Assembly (NCBI RefSeq): GCF_003012705.1
Contig: NZ_PXYL01000011.1
Location: 124,001 to 188,000, forward strand
From: Pseudaminobacter soli (ex Li et al. 2025)
Lineage (GTDB): Bacteria > Pseudomonadota > Alphaproteobacteria > Rhizobiales > Rhizobiaceae
Length of the DNA: 64,000 nucleotides
Reading direction: 5' to 3'
Under the pieces are notes generated by a model. The model made no database searches and was not told where the DNA came from. It saw only the letters and a list, made by a program, of their open reading frames with translations. Both the position numbers and the translations under genes were made by a program. Shown here one piece after another: positions 16,894 through 25,656 of the stretch; the first letter of the stretch is position 1; each line of letters starts with the position of its first letter.

Positions 16894-16983
16894 TTGACGT
16901 GAAAAATCCGGGAAGATTGCTATATTGCGCAGAGTTGAATCTGACGGTTCCCGCGGTCGAGGCTGCTGGACCGTTTTCTTTTT
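16894..16983 (+). promoter_or_regulatory. greA promoter and leader hairpin candidate
   Basis: A possible promoter has TTGACG (16894-16899) and TGCTAT (16918-16923), spaced by 18. About 30 bases on, CGGTC/GACCG (16954-16973) is followed directly by TTTTCTTTTT. A second pairing, ACGGTTCC (16944-16951) with GGACCGT (16968-16974), uses the same 3' arm with one bulge. The hairpin plus T-run ends 66 bases before the greA start codon, so it could end short transcripts in the leader. Stem lengths are modest. Confidence 0.4.
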
Positions 16984-17048
16984 GTGCCTGCCCGCGTCTT
17001 TTCAGAAGGAATTTGGACGGGGGGCGTTTTGAGGAAAGGCAGACCATC

Positions 17049-17522
17049 ATGAACAAGGTCCCCATGACCGCCGCCGGATTCGAAACGCTGAAGGAAGAGC
17101 TGCGGTGGCGTCAGCAGGATGAGCGCCCGCGCATCATCGAGGCGATTTCCGAGGCGCGTGCCCATGGCGACCTTTCCGAAAATGCCGAGTACCATGCCGC
17201 CAAGGAGGCGCAGAGCCTGAATGAAGGCCGCGTCCATGAGCTCGAGGACCTGATCGCACGCGCCGAGGTGATCGACATCTCCAAGCTGTCGGGCGACAAG
17301 ATCAAGTTCGGCGCCACCGTCAAGCTCGTCGACGAGGAGACCGAAGAGGAAAAGGTCTACCAGATCGTCGGTGACCAGGAAGCGGACGTGAAGTCGGGCC
17401 GCATCTCGATCTCCTCGCCCATCGCCCGCGCCCTGATCGGCAAGGAAGTCGGCGAGACGATCGAAGTCAACGCGCCCGGTGGCCCGCGCGGCTACGAAGT
17501 GGTCGAGGTCCAGTTCATTTGA
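17049..17522 (+). CDS. greA: Transcription elongation factor GreA
   Basis: A 157-residue GreA of normal length. The N-terminal coiled coil (about 1-75) has the [15 protein letters not shown] tip region with the paired acidic residues that reach the RNA polymerase active site. The C-terminal FKBP-like domain (about 80-157) contains [11 protein letters not shown] and [14 protein letters not shown]. It rescues backtracked polymerase by stimulating transcript cleavage. The stop overlaps the region just ahead of lpsB (12 bases apart), so the two are probably co-transcribed, as in Sinorhizobium where greA is next to lpsB. Confidence 0.97.
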   Translation: MNKVPMTAAGFETLKEELRWRQQDERPRIIEAISEARAHGDLSENAEYHAAKEAQSLNEGRVHELEDLIARAEVIDISKLSGDKIKFGATVKLVDEETEEEKVYQIVGDQEADVKSGRISISSPIARALIGKEVGETIEVNAPGGPRGYEVVEVQFI

Positions 17523-17533
17523 GACAGCAGGCA

Positions 17534-18646
17534 ATGGCAGACCGCGACGGGATCGCGACGCACCGCGCCGCAACCGCGCGTTCGGCCGCGCCCGTCATGG
17601 CGCAGGTCGAAGTGATCGCGCCGCACATCAAGCGACGTCTTTCGGGCGTTACCAGCACAGTCATCCAGCTCGTGCCGATCCAGGCTCGGAGCCTTGGCAT
17701 CACGACTATCGGCCCGGGATTGCCTGACCATCTGCCAAAGATGCGCTGGTGGCAGGTGTTTTCGCTGCTTAAGCGCCCGCGCTCCGGCCGCAAGCGCATC
17801 TGGCACGCCAGGCGCAATATCGAGATGCTGGCCGGCCTGGTGCTGAAGTCGATCTTCCGAGCCCCGCTTTCGCTGGTCTTCACCTCTGCCGGGCAGCGCG
17901 ACCACACGCGCTGGACGAAATTCCTGATCCGCCGGATGGATGCGGTGATTGCCACCAGCAGCAAGGCAGCCGCCTATCTTAAGGTGCCCAGCACCGTGGT
18001 TATGCACGGCGTCGACACCGACAGGTTCACGCCGCCCAAGGACAAGGCCGCGGCGCTGAAGGCGCTCGGCCTCGATCCGACGCAAAACTATGTCGGCTGC
18101 TTCGGCCGTGTCCGCCACCAGAAGGGTGTCGACCTCTTCGTCGAGGCCATGGTCGAGCTTCTGCCGAGCCGGCCAGGTTGGTCGGCGGTGATATCCGGAC
18201 GCACGACCGTGCAGCATGCCGAGTTCGAACAGAAGCTGAAGGATCAAGCCGCCGCAGCAGGTCTTGCCGACCGCATCCTGTTCGTCGGCGAGGTTCCGGA
18301 CATCACGCCCTGGTTTGGGGCGATGTCGCTCTACATCGCGCCGCAGCGCTGGGAGGGTTTCGGCCTCACCCCGCTCGAGGCCATGTCGAGCGGCGTGCCG
18401 GTCGTGGCAACCGATGTCGGCGCCTTTTCCGAACTGGTCGTCGAAGGCGTGACGGGCAATGTCGTTGCCCGCGAGGACCTTCCAGCAATAGTCGCATGTG
18501 CTGGCCGCTTCATGGACGATGATGCGGCGCGGCAGGTAGCGGCAGAGGCCGCTCTTGCCCATGCGCGCGCCAACTTTCCACTGCGGCGCGAGGCCGATGG
18601 CATTCGCCAGGTCTATGACAAGGTTTGGGCCGGGCGGGGCGCGTAA
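17534..18646 (+). CDS. lpsB: LPS core glycosyltransferase, GT4 family (LpsB/LpcC-like)
   Basis: A 370-residue GT-B fold enzyme. Family features shared with Sinorhizobium LpsB as I remember it are KRRLSGVTSTVIQLVP near the N-terminus, WHARRN, TKFLIRRMDAVIATS, GCFGRVRHQKGVDLFVEA (start of the sugar-nucleotide half) and EGFGLTPLEAMSSGVPVV with the GT4 EX7E motif. LpsB adds a core mannose or related sugar to lipopolysaccharide on the inner-membrane face. ATG 17534 was chosen over an in-frame TTG at 17519 that overlaps greA. Order greA-lpsB supports the name. Confidence 0.82.
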   Translation: MADRDGIATHRAATARSAAPVMAQVEVIAPHIKRRLSGVTSTVIQLVPIQARSLGITTIGPGLPDHLPKMRWWQVFSLLKRPRSGRKRIWHARRNIEMLAGLVLKSIFRAPLSLVFTSAGQRDHTRWTKFLIRRMDAVIATSSKAAAYLKVPSTVVMHGVDTDRFTPPKDKAAALKALGLDPTQNYVGCFGRVRHQKGVDLFVEAMVELLPSRPGWSAVISGRTTVQHAEFEQKLKDQAAAAGLADRILFVGEVPDITPWFGAMSLYIAPQRWEGFGLTPLEAMSSGVPVVATDVGAFSELVVEGVTGNVVAREDLPAIVACAGRFMDDDAARQVAAEAALAHARANFPLRREADGIRQVYDKVWAGRGA

Positions 18647-18672
18647 CGCGCTTTCGCCGGCTCTACAAGCGA

Positions 18673-19422
18673 ATGGAAGAGCCGATGACCAGAGCCGAAG
18701 CCTTCGTCATTCATGTCAAGCGTGCGGTCAAGCGCCGCCCGCAGGTCGACGAACTGGTTACGAAGCTGCCGCTTGCCACGACGATCATCGACGCCGTGGA
18801 CGGCGAAACGCTCGATGACAGCACGATCGACGCGCACTACAAGCACAAGCTGCATCGCCCTCATTATCCCTTCGAGCTGCGCCGCAACGAGATCGCCTGC
18901 TTCCTGTCGCATCGGCTGACTTGGCAGACCATCCTCGATCGCGGCCTCGATGCCGGCCTGATCGTCGAAGACGATGTCCAGCCGCTGGACGATATGTTCC
19001 CGCAGATGCTGAAACTGGCGCTTGAGACGGTGCAGCCAGGAGATTTCATCCGCTTTCCCTATCGCGCCTATACAGACAAGGGCGAGCGCGTGGCTGGCGA
19101 CGAACAGACCATGCTGGTGCAGCCGAAGCTCGTCGGGCTCGGCATGCAGATGCAGCTTGTGGGTCGCGAGGCGGCTGCCGAGCTTTTGAAGGTGACGGAG
19201 GTTTTCGATCGCCCGGTCGATACGACCATTCAGATGCGCTGGCTGACCCAAATGCGCATTCTGGCGACCAGGCCCGTCGCGATCCGCGAGATCAACATGC
19301 AACTGGGCGGTTCGGTCGTCCAGTATCGCGCGCCGCGCCCGAAGAGCGAGGTTTTTGCCCGCGAGATCAAGCGCGCGCTTTACCGGATTTCGGTACGCGC
19401 GCTGTCGATGGCGCGGGCATAG
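18673..19422 (+). CDS. Glycosyltransferase family 25 (LPS/LOS type)
   Basis: A 249-residue GT25-like enzyme. Typical elements are the N-terminal AEAFVIHVKRAVKRRP (an INL-like strand), the RRNEIACFLSHRLTWQTIL segment with the conserved CFLSH, and VEDDVQPLDD as the acidic nucleotide-sugar/metal motif. It likely adds a hexose to the lipopolysaccharide core. It begins 26 bases after lpsB on the same strand, so greA-lpsB-GT25 may be one transcript. An internal ATG at 18685 is an alternative start. It ends 12 bases from a convergent GT2 gene. Confidence 0.82.
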   Translation: MEEPMTRAEAFVIHVKRAVKRRPQVDELVTKLPLATTIIDAVDGETLDDSTIDAHYKHKLHRPHYPFELRRNEIACFLSHRLTWQTILDRGLDAGLIVEDDVQPLDDMFPQMLKLALETVQPGDFIRFPYRAYTDKGERVAGDEQTMLVQPKLVGLGMQMQLVGREAAAELLKVTEVFDRPVDTTIQMRWLTQMRILATRPVAIREINMQLGGSVVQYRAPRPKSEVFAREIKRALYRISVRALSMARA

Positions 19423-19434
19423 GCTAGACTTTCC

Positions 19435-20226
19435 TTATTCGGCTGGCGCGTTGTCGAGGCCGAGCCGCCAGAGCTTGGCTTCGGTCATGAACACATAGCC
19501 GGCGACCGACACCGCAAGGACGAAGCCAGGCGTACGGCACAGGAAAAAGCGCTGCATGAAATAGAGCTTGCAAAACTGCGCCAGCGGTTTGAACGCGATC
19601 TTGAATACGTTCGAGGTCTTGCCGCGCTGGTGGCTTTGGATGGCCTTCAGCCGCGAATAGCCATTCAGCTTGCTGAAGTCCTCCTGCAGCGACAGGTTGC
19701 GATAGTGCAGAAGCCGGCCACGTTTGAGCTGTCGAACTTCGCCTTCCACGATTAGCGATTCATGGACGAGCAAGGTGAGGTCGTAGCGCGCGCCTTTGCG
19801 GACGAGGCGGCAGTGGTACTTTGAATGCACGCTGTCCGGCGGATAGCCGTAGCCGGGAAGAAAGTCCGGCCGCCGCATCGAATAGGCGGCCACCTCGGAC
19901 CGTTCGAGATCGAGCGCCAGAAGCTCTGCGCGCAGGTCGTCATCCAGTCGCTCGTCGGAGTCGATGTTGAGGCACCAGGTCGAACTACACTGGTCGAGTG
20001 CAAATTGCTTTTGCCGCGAGAAGCCCGGCCAGTCATTATGGATCAGCCGGATCGGCAGGCCGCGAAGCCGATACTCCTCGATCAATTCCAGGGTGCCGTC
20101 CGTTGATCCGGAATCGACGATCACGATCTCCTGGCAGATATCCAGACTTTCAAGGCAGGCGCCAAGGGTCGATGCCTCGTTCTTGCAGATGATGAAGGCA
20201 GAGATCGGCACGGTTTTGCGCATCAT
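19435..20226 (-). CDS. Glycosyltransferase family 2 (LPS core, WaaE/KdtX-like)
   Basis: A 263-residue GT-A enzyme of the WaaE/KdtX group. The N-terminus reads PISAFIICKNEASTLGACLESL, then EIVIVDSGSTDGTLEL, and CLNIDSDERLDDDL carries the DxD metal site. A hydrophobic region at about 220-250 (LYFMQRFFLCRTPGFVLAVSVAGYVF) suggests membrane attachment. Relatives add glucose to the lipopolysaccharide inner core. Its position inside the lps cluster matches the LpsC/E type enzymes of Sinorhizobium, but I do not assign a letter. It is divergent from a GT25 gene with a 125-base gap. Confidence 0.85.
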   Translation of the reverse strand: MMRKTVPISAFIICKNEASTLGACLESLDICQEIVIVDSGSTDGTLELIEEYRLRGLPIRLIHNDWPGFSRQKQFALDQCSSTWCLNIDSDERLDDDLRAELLALDLERSEVAAYSMRRPDFLPGYGYPPDSVHSKYHCRLVRKGARYDLTLLVHESLIVEGEVRQLKRGRLLHYRNLSLQEDFSKLNGYSRLKAIQSHQRGKTSNVFKIAFKPLAQFCKLYFMQRFFLCRTPGFVLAVSVAGYVFMTEAKLWRLGLDNAPAE

Positions 20227-20351
20227 GCTTTCTGTCCAAAAATCGCGGAGAATTGGATCTCCCCCAGGAAACGACTTTACGCGGCTTTACAGAAGCCGGC
20301 GAGGGTGGTCTAGGTCGCATTTCGAATGACGCAGCCAAAACCGGGCACGGT

Positions 20352-21179
20352 ATGAAGGTCTATTTCATCAATCTGGATCGTTCTCCCGAACGACTCGAAT
20401 GGTTCCTGAAGCAGACGGAAGGCATGGACCTCAACCTCGTCAGGGTGCCGGCGGTGGATGCGAGGGAGCTTCCCGAGGTGGAATTGAACCGGCTGCGCGC
20501 CTTGTCCTCGGGACGCAATTCGTTATCCGCGGCCGAACTCGGCTGCTTCCTCAGCCATCGCAAGGCGTGGGAGATGGTCGTCGCCGACAATGCGCCCTGG
20601 GCCTTCATTGCCGAGGACGATATCCACTTTTCATGTGATGCAGGAGGCTTTCTGCGCTCGCACGACTGGATTCCGGTCGGTGCGGATATCGTCAAAGGTG
20701 AAGCCACACTCAAGCGGGTCGAGATGGGCCATAAGGTGGAAGCGACGCCGTTTGGCCACGAGTTGCGCCGACTGATTTCCTATCACTTCTGTGCGGGAGG
20801 CTATTTTCTTACGCCTTGGACGGCACGGCGCTTGCTTGCTGTGACGGAGCAGCATTGCGAGCCGGTCGATGAGATCATTTTCTCGCCGAAATATGGAATT
20901 CTTGGCGAACTCCATGCGCTGCAACTGATGCCTGCGATCTGCATGCAGGACAATTTCGTTTCCGGTTCGTCACCCAACGAAAAGATGGTGAGCACCCTGG
21001 AAACTGACCGGGTGCATTTCCATCGTTTCGATCCGACGAGCGCGAGGTTGCGCGGCTGGCGAAAAATCCCGCGTGAACTGGGACGCATTGGCCGTCAGGT
21101 GGCGGTCTCCTTGCGGAGATCGGCTCTTTTGGCGACAAAGCATATAATTTTCAAGACGGTCCCGTTCCATCCGAACTGA
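20352..21179 (+). CDS. Glycosyltransferase family 25
   Basis: A 275-residue GT25 protein beginning with the classic MKVYFINLDRSPERLEWF strand. LSAAELGCFLSHRKAWEMV and the FIAEDDIHF acidic motif follow. It is a probable lipopolysaccharide galactosyl- or glucosyltransferase. ATG 20352 is chosen because the INLDR motif must be near the N-terminus. Upstream in-frame residues are unrelated. It stands alone on this strand between two minus-strand glycosyltransferases. Confidence 0.85.
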   Translation: MKVYFINLDRSPERLEWFLKQTEGMDLNLVRVPAVDARELPEVELNRLRALSSGRNSLSAAELGCFLSHRKAWEMVVADNAPWAFIAEDDIHFSCDAGGFLRSHDWIPVGADIVKGEATLKRVEMGHKVEATPFGHELRRLISYHFCAGGYFLTPWTARRLLAVTEQHCEPVDEIIFSPKYGILGELHALQLMPAICMQDNFVSGSSPNEKMVSTLETDRVHFHRFDPTSARLRGWRKIPRELGRIGRQVAVSLRRSALLATKHIIFKTVPFHPN

Positions 21180-21242
21180 CGTCAAGATGGCATAGGTCGC
21201 CCGTCGTCCGCTGACTTAGTCGAGCGATGCCTTCTGAGAAAC

Positions 21243-21266
21243 GTGCGCGAACAGGTGTCCGCGCAC
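21243..21266. terminator. Convergent hairpin candidate
   Basis: A perfect 7-bp stem (GTGCGCG with CGCGCAC) with a 10-base loop lies between convergent glycosyltransferase genes. No T-run follows. Confidence 0.35.
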
Positions 21267-21277
21267 GCTGAAGCAAA

Positions 21278-21979
21278 TCAGATCGGCTTGAAATCAGGGT
21301 CGATCTTCAAGGCCTCCCGGCGCCAAAGGTCGCCGTAGTCGACATCCTGCCAATCCTTGAACCAGGGGCCGCCGCGGGTGTAGTGCACGGCTTTGGGCAA
21401 GCCGTTGGCCGGCTTCTCGTTCCAGCCTTCGAGCCAGTTCCACTCGGTGGGGATACCGCCGATTTCGTCGTCGGCCGCCCACTGCATGCGGTGCAGGTAG
21501 GCACCGTTTTCGCTGTTCGCGGCTTCCGCCGTCAGTTTCCGCGTCGAGGGGTGCGCGCAGTTGAAGAACATGAAGGAGGACCAATTCTTGCGCGGATAGC
21601 TGGTCTGCACCTTGCCGTCCATCTTCAATCCGTCCTTAGGCTGGTAGTCGTGCTTGACGCACATGACTGCCTTCGTCGGATCCTGATAGTTCCGCAATTC
21701 GGCCAGATCACCGAAGAAGAGGAAGTCGCAATCGCAAAATAGCGCCCAACCTTCGAAGCCAGCGAGCAGCGGCGTGAAGAAGCGCGAATAGGTGAATTCG
21801 GTCGACGCCAGCGGATCGATCTCGCGGGAATAAAGGCCCTTCGCTACAAGGTCCTCCAGCTTGATCGGCTGAATATCCAGGGGGATCGACGCGTTCCGCA
21901 AGGCAGTGCTCTTGGCGACGTCATAGGCGATGGGCTCGCGGGAGTCCCAGCCGATGAAAACCCTCAGCTCGTCACTCAT
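21278..21979 (-). CDS. Nucleotide-sugar glycosyltransferase (GT8-like)
   Basis: A 233-residue GT-A type protein. It opens with LRVFIGWDSREPIAYDVAKSTAL. The metal-binding motif is WALFCDCDFLFFGDL (DxD), and MFFNCAHPSTRKLT with a late KAVHYTRGGPWF provides the metal-ligand His near the C-terminus. This pattern is that of retaining GT8-like enzymes of envelope polysaccharide synthesis. The start codon overlaps the stop of the upstream GT29-like gene (ATGA at 21976-21979). Acceptor and donor are unknown. Confidence 0.75.
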   Translation of the reverse strand: MSDELRVFIGWDSREPIAYDVAKSTALRNASIPLDIQPIKLEDLVAKGLYSREIDPLASTEFTYSRFFTPLLAGFEGWALFCDCDFLFFGDLAELRNYQDPTKAVMCVKHDYQPKDGLKMDGKVQTSYPRKNWSSFMFFNCAHPSTRKLTAEAANSENGAYLHRMQWAADDEIGGIPTEWNWLEGWNEKPANGLPKAVHYTRGGPWFKDWQDVDYGDLWRREALKIDPDFKPI

Positions 21980-22680
21980 GTCAGAATCCTATCCTCTTGT
22001 TGCGAAGGGTCTAAACGCAAAACGGCTTCAGGGAAACCCTCGTCGGCCCCTTCATCAATGAGGATGATGCGCCCTTCCTGCACCCGCTCCGCGATCCAGC
22101 GGCGTTCGTCGGCCCAGGCGTGGCTTTTCCATCCCTGCCATGTGAAGCCGCAGACTTCGACGCGCCACTCCTTCGCCGGATGACGCTCGAGCGCGTGCCA
22201 AATTCCGAAGTAACCCGTGCTTGGAAACAGCACGCGCATTTTGTCGGCGGGCAGGCCTAGCGCCCGGCAGCCCCGTTCATAGAACTGCGGAGGCATGATC
22301 CGCACTTCCTTGTCTGCGCCGCCAAAGGTCATGATCGAGGGCAGAGTCCAGTCGCGGCGCTTGCCTTTAAGGCGCGATGACAGCCGCAGCTTCTCGAAAT
22401 AGCGCTCGATGATGAGCGGGTGATACGGAAATATGATCTCCTTTGCCGCCCGGAATATGGGCGACGTCAATAGACCCACATCGCCGAGGCGGCGTTGCAT
22501 CGGATTGCCGGAATTGGCCATGAATAGCCAATCGGTCTTGGTCCCGCTCAAGCCAATTCCGGCTTTCGGCTCGTTGAAGCGGATCACAAAGTCGGCACTG
22601 TCGACATGCTCGGAAAAGTCACGCGAAAGCGGACCATTGCCGACAACTACCATTCGCTTTCTAGAATCGGTCGTCCCCAC
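21976..22680 (-). CDS. GT29-like (sialyltransferase-family) glycosyltransferase
   Basis: A 234-residue protein. Near its start MVVVGNGPLSRDFSEHVD and ADFVIRFNEP form the sialyl-motif-L-like pattern seen in bacterial GT29-type proteins (VVGNxP...D.VxRFN). A later FPSTGYFGIWHAL resembles motif S. I chose GTG 22680, preceded by AAGGGGG at six bases. The upstream ATG frames run into the lrp gene. It starts 23 bases after the lrp stop and overlaps the next gene, so lrp-GT29-GT8 form one operon. True sialic acid transfer is not established; bacterial members may use Kdo or other acidic sugars. Confidence 0.7.
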   Translation of the reverse strand: MGTTDSRKRMVVVGNGPLSRDFSEHVDSADFVIRFNEPKAGIGLSGTKTDWLFMANSGNPMQRRLGDVGLLTSPIFRAAKEIIFPYHPLIIERYFEKLRLSSRLKGKRRDWTLPSIMTFGGADKEVRIMPPQFYERGCRALGLPADKMRVLFPSTGYFGIWHALERHPAKEWRVEVCGFTWQGWKSHAWADERRWIAERVQEGRIILIDEGADEGFPEAVLRLDPSQQEDRILT

Positions 22681-22703
22681 CGAATTCCCCCTTGAATTCC
22701 TCC

Positions 22704-23186
22704 TTACGGAAAGTTGTCGATTGCCACCAATCCCTCGTCCTTCACCTGGCGGATGGTCAGCGCGGTGCGCACCGTGTCCACATTTGGTGCAGAGGCGAGG
22801 TCCTCGATGACGAAGTTCTGGAAGCTGGTCAGGTCGCTCGCGACGCAATGCAGCATGAAGTCGGAATCGCCCGACACCATCCATGCCTGCCGCACGATCG
22901 GCCAGAGCCGCGTGCGGTCGGCGAAGGCTTTCAGCTCCGCCTCGGCGTGATGATGAAGCCCCACGAGGCAGAAGGCGACTACGTCCATGCCGAGCGCGGG
23001 CGCATTGAGCTGCGCGCGGTAGCCGCGGATGATGCCAGTGTCTTCCAGCCGCTTCACCCGCCGAAGGCAGGGAGGCGCGGAGATGCCGACACGCCGCGAG
23101 AGTTCGACATTGGTCATGCGCCCTTCGTTCTGCAGCTCGTGCAGAATCTTCCAGTCAATCGCATCGAGATCGGCCTTGAGCGGCAT
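22704..23186 (-). CDS. Lrp/AsnC family transcriptional regulator
   Basis: A 160-residue Lrp-type regulator. The N-terminal HTH (about 8-60) reads DAIDWKILHELQNEGRMTNVELSRRVGISAPPCLRRVKRLE, with the recognition helix in SAPPCLRRV. The C-terminal RAM effector domain (about 70-150) contains GDSDFMLHCVASDL. It binds DNA as a dimer or larger assembly and senses amino acids or related ligands. It heads an apparent operon with two glycosyltransferases. This parallels the Sinorhizobium lrp3-lpsCDE operon, which is reported to be activated by LsrB, encoded just beyond trxB here as well. Confidence 0.92.
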   Translation of the reverse strand: MPLKADLDAIDWKILHELQNEGRMTNVELSRRVGISAPPCLRRVKRLEDTGIIRGYRAQLNAPALGMDVVAFCLVGLHHHAEAELKAFADRTRLWPIVRQAWMVSGDSDFMLHCVASDLTSFQNFVIEDLASAPNVDTVRTALTIRQVKDEGLVAIDNFP

Positions 23187-23359
23187 GATTGTCTTTCTGG
23201 TTCGAGTGGCGCAAGAATCTGTCGCGATGGCGTAATTAAACTATAGAGCCGTCTGCGTCAGGCCGGTTAGAAGATTTTTTGGGGGTGTGGCACGCGCGCC
23301 ATGCGCTGCGGCATATATCCACAACCTAAAGCTTTCCGGGGACTGCTGTTTTCGCTGCC

Positions 23360-23388
23360 TTGCTGGTGCCGCATGCAGCACCTAGATT
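23360..23388 (+). promoter_or_regulatory. trxB promoter candidate with dyad in the spacer
   Basis: TTGCTG (23360-23365) and TAGATT (23383-23388) are spaced by 17 and lie 58 bases before the trxB start. The spacer contains an inverted repeat GGTGC-N8-GCACC (23365-23382), which could be a regulator site. The -35 box is weak. Confidence 0.35.
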
Positions 23389-23446
23389 AGCGCGACATAT
23401 CGATTTCGCATCGCTTGCGCCGTCCCAAGTTCACGAAGGCTCTTTC

Positions 23447-24421
23447 ATGACGACCAAACACGCGCCCGTTCTCATCATCGGTTCCGGTCCGGCCGGCTAC
23501 ACCGCGGCCATCTATGCGGCGCGCGCCATGCTGAAGCCTGTGCTCGTCGCGGGGCTTGAGCAAGGTGGCCAGTTGATGATCACCACCGATGTCGAGAACT
23601 ATCCCGGCTTCGCCGACCCGATCCAGGGACCGTGGCTGATGGGTGAGATGCTCAAGCAGGCCGAGCATGTCGGCACCGAGGTCATCAACGACGTCATCAC
23701 CGAGGTTAATATCGACGTGCGGCCTTTCAGGCTGAAGGGCGATTCCGGCACCGAATACAGCTGCGATGCGCTGATCATCGCCACCGGCGCCAAGGCCAAG
23801 TGGCTCGGCATTCCGAGCGAGCAGACTTTTATGGGCTTCGGCGTGTCTGCCTGCGCCACCTGCGACGGCTTCTTCTATCGCGGCAAGGATGTCGCGGTGG
23901 TCGGCGGTGGCAATTCGGCGGTGGAAGAGGCGCTCTACCTCTCCAACCTCGCGCGCAGCGTCACCGTCATTCATCGCCGCAGCGAGTTCCGCGCCGAGCG
24001 CATCCTGCGCGAGCGGCTGGCGCAGAAGGAGAACATCAACGTCATATGGGACACAGTGGTTGATGAGATCTGCGGCCAGCCCGGCAAGACGCCACTGCCG
24101 CCGTCGGTCAACGGCCTCAAGCTGCGGAACGTTGTCACCGGCGCCGAGACGCAGCTGCCGGTCGACGGCGTGTTTGTGGCGATCGGCCATGCGCCGGCGG
24201 TGGAGCTGTTCGTCGGCAAGCTGAAGCAGAAGCCGAACGGCTATCTATGGACTGCGCCCGACTCGACCCGCACCGACGTGCCCGGCGTGTTTGCCGCCGG
24301 TGATGTCACCGACGACATCTATCGCCAGGCGGTGACGGCGGCCGGTCTCGGCTGCATGGCGGCGCTGGAAGCGGAAAAATATCTGGCCGGCGTCGAAGTG
24401 CATCGCGAAGCGGCCGAATAA
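23447..24421 (+). CDS. trxB: Thioredoxin-disulfide reductase
   Basis: A 324-residue low-molecular-weight thioredoxin reductase. It has the FAD motif [11 protein letters not shown] (11-21), the redox-active CATC (136-139), the NADPH motif [12 protein letters not shown] (151-162) and the C-terminal FAD-contact [12 protein letters not shown]. It passes electrons from NADPH to thioredoxin in the cytoplasm. ATG 23447 is the family start; an in-frame extension to 23360 lacks similarity. It is divergent from lrp and 44 bases upstream of lsrB, an arrangement conserved in Rhizobiales and consistent with a redox link to LsrB. Confidence 0.97.
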   Translation: MTTKHAPVLIIGSGPAGYTAAIYAARAMLKPVLVAGLEQGGQLMITTDVENYPGFADPIQGPWLMGEMLKQAEHVGTEVINDVITEVNIDVRPFRLKGDSGTEYSCDALIIATGAKAKWLGIPSEQTFMGFGVSACATCDGFFYRGKDVAVVGGGNSAVEEALYLSNLARSVTVIHRRSEFRAERILRERLAQKENINVIWDTVVDEICGQPGKTPLPPSVNGLKLRNVVTGAETQLPVDGVFVAIGHAPAVELFVGKLKQKPNGYLWTAPDSTRTDVPGVFAAGDVTDDIYRQAVTAAGLGCMAALEAEKYLAGVEVHREAAE

Positions 24422-24465
24422 AAACAACAACAAGCTGGCGCGGCGGCTGGCGTAACGAGGGGAAC

Positions 24466-25362
24466 ATGGCACTCGACTGGGACAAGCTACGCGTGTTTCA
24501 CGCCGCAGCGGAAGCGGGATCGTTTACGCACGCGGCCGAGACCTTGCGCCTGTCGCAATCGGCGATCTCGCGCCAGGTGAGCGCGCTGGAGCATGATGTC
24601 GGCGTGCCGCTGTTCCATCGCCATGCGCGCGGGCTGGTGCTGACCGAGCAGGGCGAGATGCTGTTCCGCACGGCGCACGACGTGCTGATGAAGCTCGAGT
24701 CGATCAAGACGCGGCTGAGCGAAACCAAGGACCGGCCCTCCGGCGTATTGCGCGTCACCACCACGGTGGGCCTCGGCGCCGGCTGGCTGACCGAACGCGT
24801 GCAGGAGTTCCTCGAGCTCTATCCGGAGATCAATCTCCAGCTCATCCTCGCCAACGAGGAGCTGGACCTCACGATGCGCCAGGCCGACTGCGCATTGCGC
24901 CTACGCCAGCCACAACAGCCGGACCTGATCCAGCGCCGGCTGTTCACCGTGCATTTCCATCTCTACGCCTCGCCGTCCTATCTGAACAAGCACGGCAAGC
25001 CGTCGAGCATCAGCGATCTGAAGAACCATCGCATCGTCACCTTCGGCTTGCCGGTGCCGGCGCATCTGAGCGAGCTAAACTGGCTCGAGACGGTGGGCGA
25101 TTTCGAGAACGGCCAGCGCATCGCCAATCTGCAGATCAACGACATCCTGTCGATCAAGCGCGCGGTCCAGACCGGTGCGGGCATCGCCATGCTGCCTGAT
25201 TACGTGGTGAGCAAGGATTCGGGGCTCGTGCAGATTCTGGACGAAACCGAGGTGCCGTCCTTCGACACCTATTTCTGCTACCCCGATGCGATGAAGAACC
25301 AGGCGAAGTTGCAGGTGTTCCGCGACTTCGTCATCGCCAAGGCGCGCAACTGGTCCTACTGA
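24466..25362 (+). CDS. lsrB: LysR family regulator, LsrB/VtlR orthologue
   Basis: A 298-residue LysR protein. The winged HTH (3-62) reads WDKLRVFHAAAEAGSFTHAAETL and QSAISRQVSALE. The substrate-binding-like domain covers about 90-295. It has two cysteines, C142 and C271, that could be redox-active, since LsrB of Sinorhizobium is reported to sense oxidative stress through cysteines. Orthologues are LsrB (Sinorhizobium, Agrobacterium) and VtlR (Brucella), which control lipopolysaccharide genes, oxidative-stress genes and an adjacent AbcR sRNA. The name rests on the lrp-trxB-lsrB order and on the AbcR-like RNA found directly downstream. The ribosome site GAGGGG is six bases before ATG. Confidence 0.85.
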   Translation: MALDWDKLRVFHAAAEAGSFTHAAETLRLSQSAISRQVSALEHDVGVPLFHRHARGLVLTEQGEMLFRTAHDVLMKLESIKTRLSETKDRPSGVLRVTTTVGLGAGWLTERVQEFLELYPEINLQLILANEELDLTMRQADCALRLRQPQQPDLIQRRLFTVHFHLYASPSYLNKHGKPSSISDLKNHRIVTFGLPVPAHLSELNWLETVGDFENGQRIANLQINDILSIKRAVQTGAGIAMLPDYVVSKDSGLVQILDETEVPSFDTYFCYPDAMKNQAKLQVFRDFVIAKARNWSY

Positions 25363-25394
25363 GCGACGTTTCAGGCGTCAGTGTTCGCCGCAGC

Positions 25395-25443
25395 GCGCAG
25401 GCTGCGCCGCCGGCGGTTATCCGGCCTGCGCTTGTCCTTTTCT
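25395..25443 (+). terminator. Probable lsrB terminator
   Basis: An 8-bp perfect stem (GCGCAGGC with GCCTGCGC) with a GC-rich self-complementary loop is followed by TTGTCCTTTTCTT. It starts 33 bases after the lsrB stop. Confidence 0.55.
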
Positions 25444-25564
25444 TAAGCAAATCTCGGTATCTCGGCTTGCTGCCTGTTTTCGCGCCAACGCCGAAGCGGC
25501 TGCGATCACGATTCTGCGAAGATGAGGCGCGTGTCCCAGGCCCTCTGTGGCATTTTTTTGAAAG

Positions 25565-25595
25565 GCCCGGTGAATACCGGGCGGAAATGCCCGCT
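25565..25595. other. Competing hairpins of unknown role
   Basis: GCCCGGT-GAAT-ACCGGGC (25565-25582) is a perfect 7-bp hairpin. Its 3' arm can instead pair in CGGGC-GGAAAT-GCCCG just downstream. No open frame or T-run accompanies it. Confidence 0.4.
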
Positions 25596-25656
25596 GGACC
25601 TATTTGATAGGCCAGAATTTGGACCACAGCCTGCGTCATTTTGCATGGGAGCCTTG

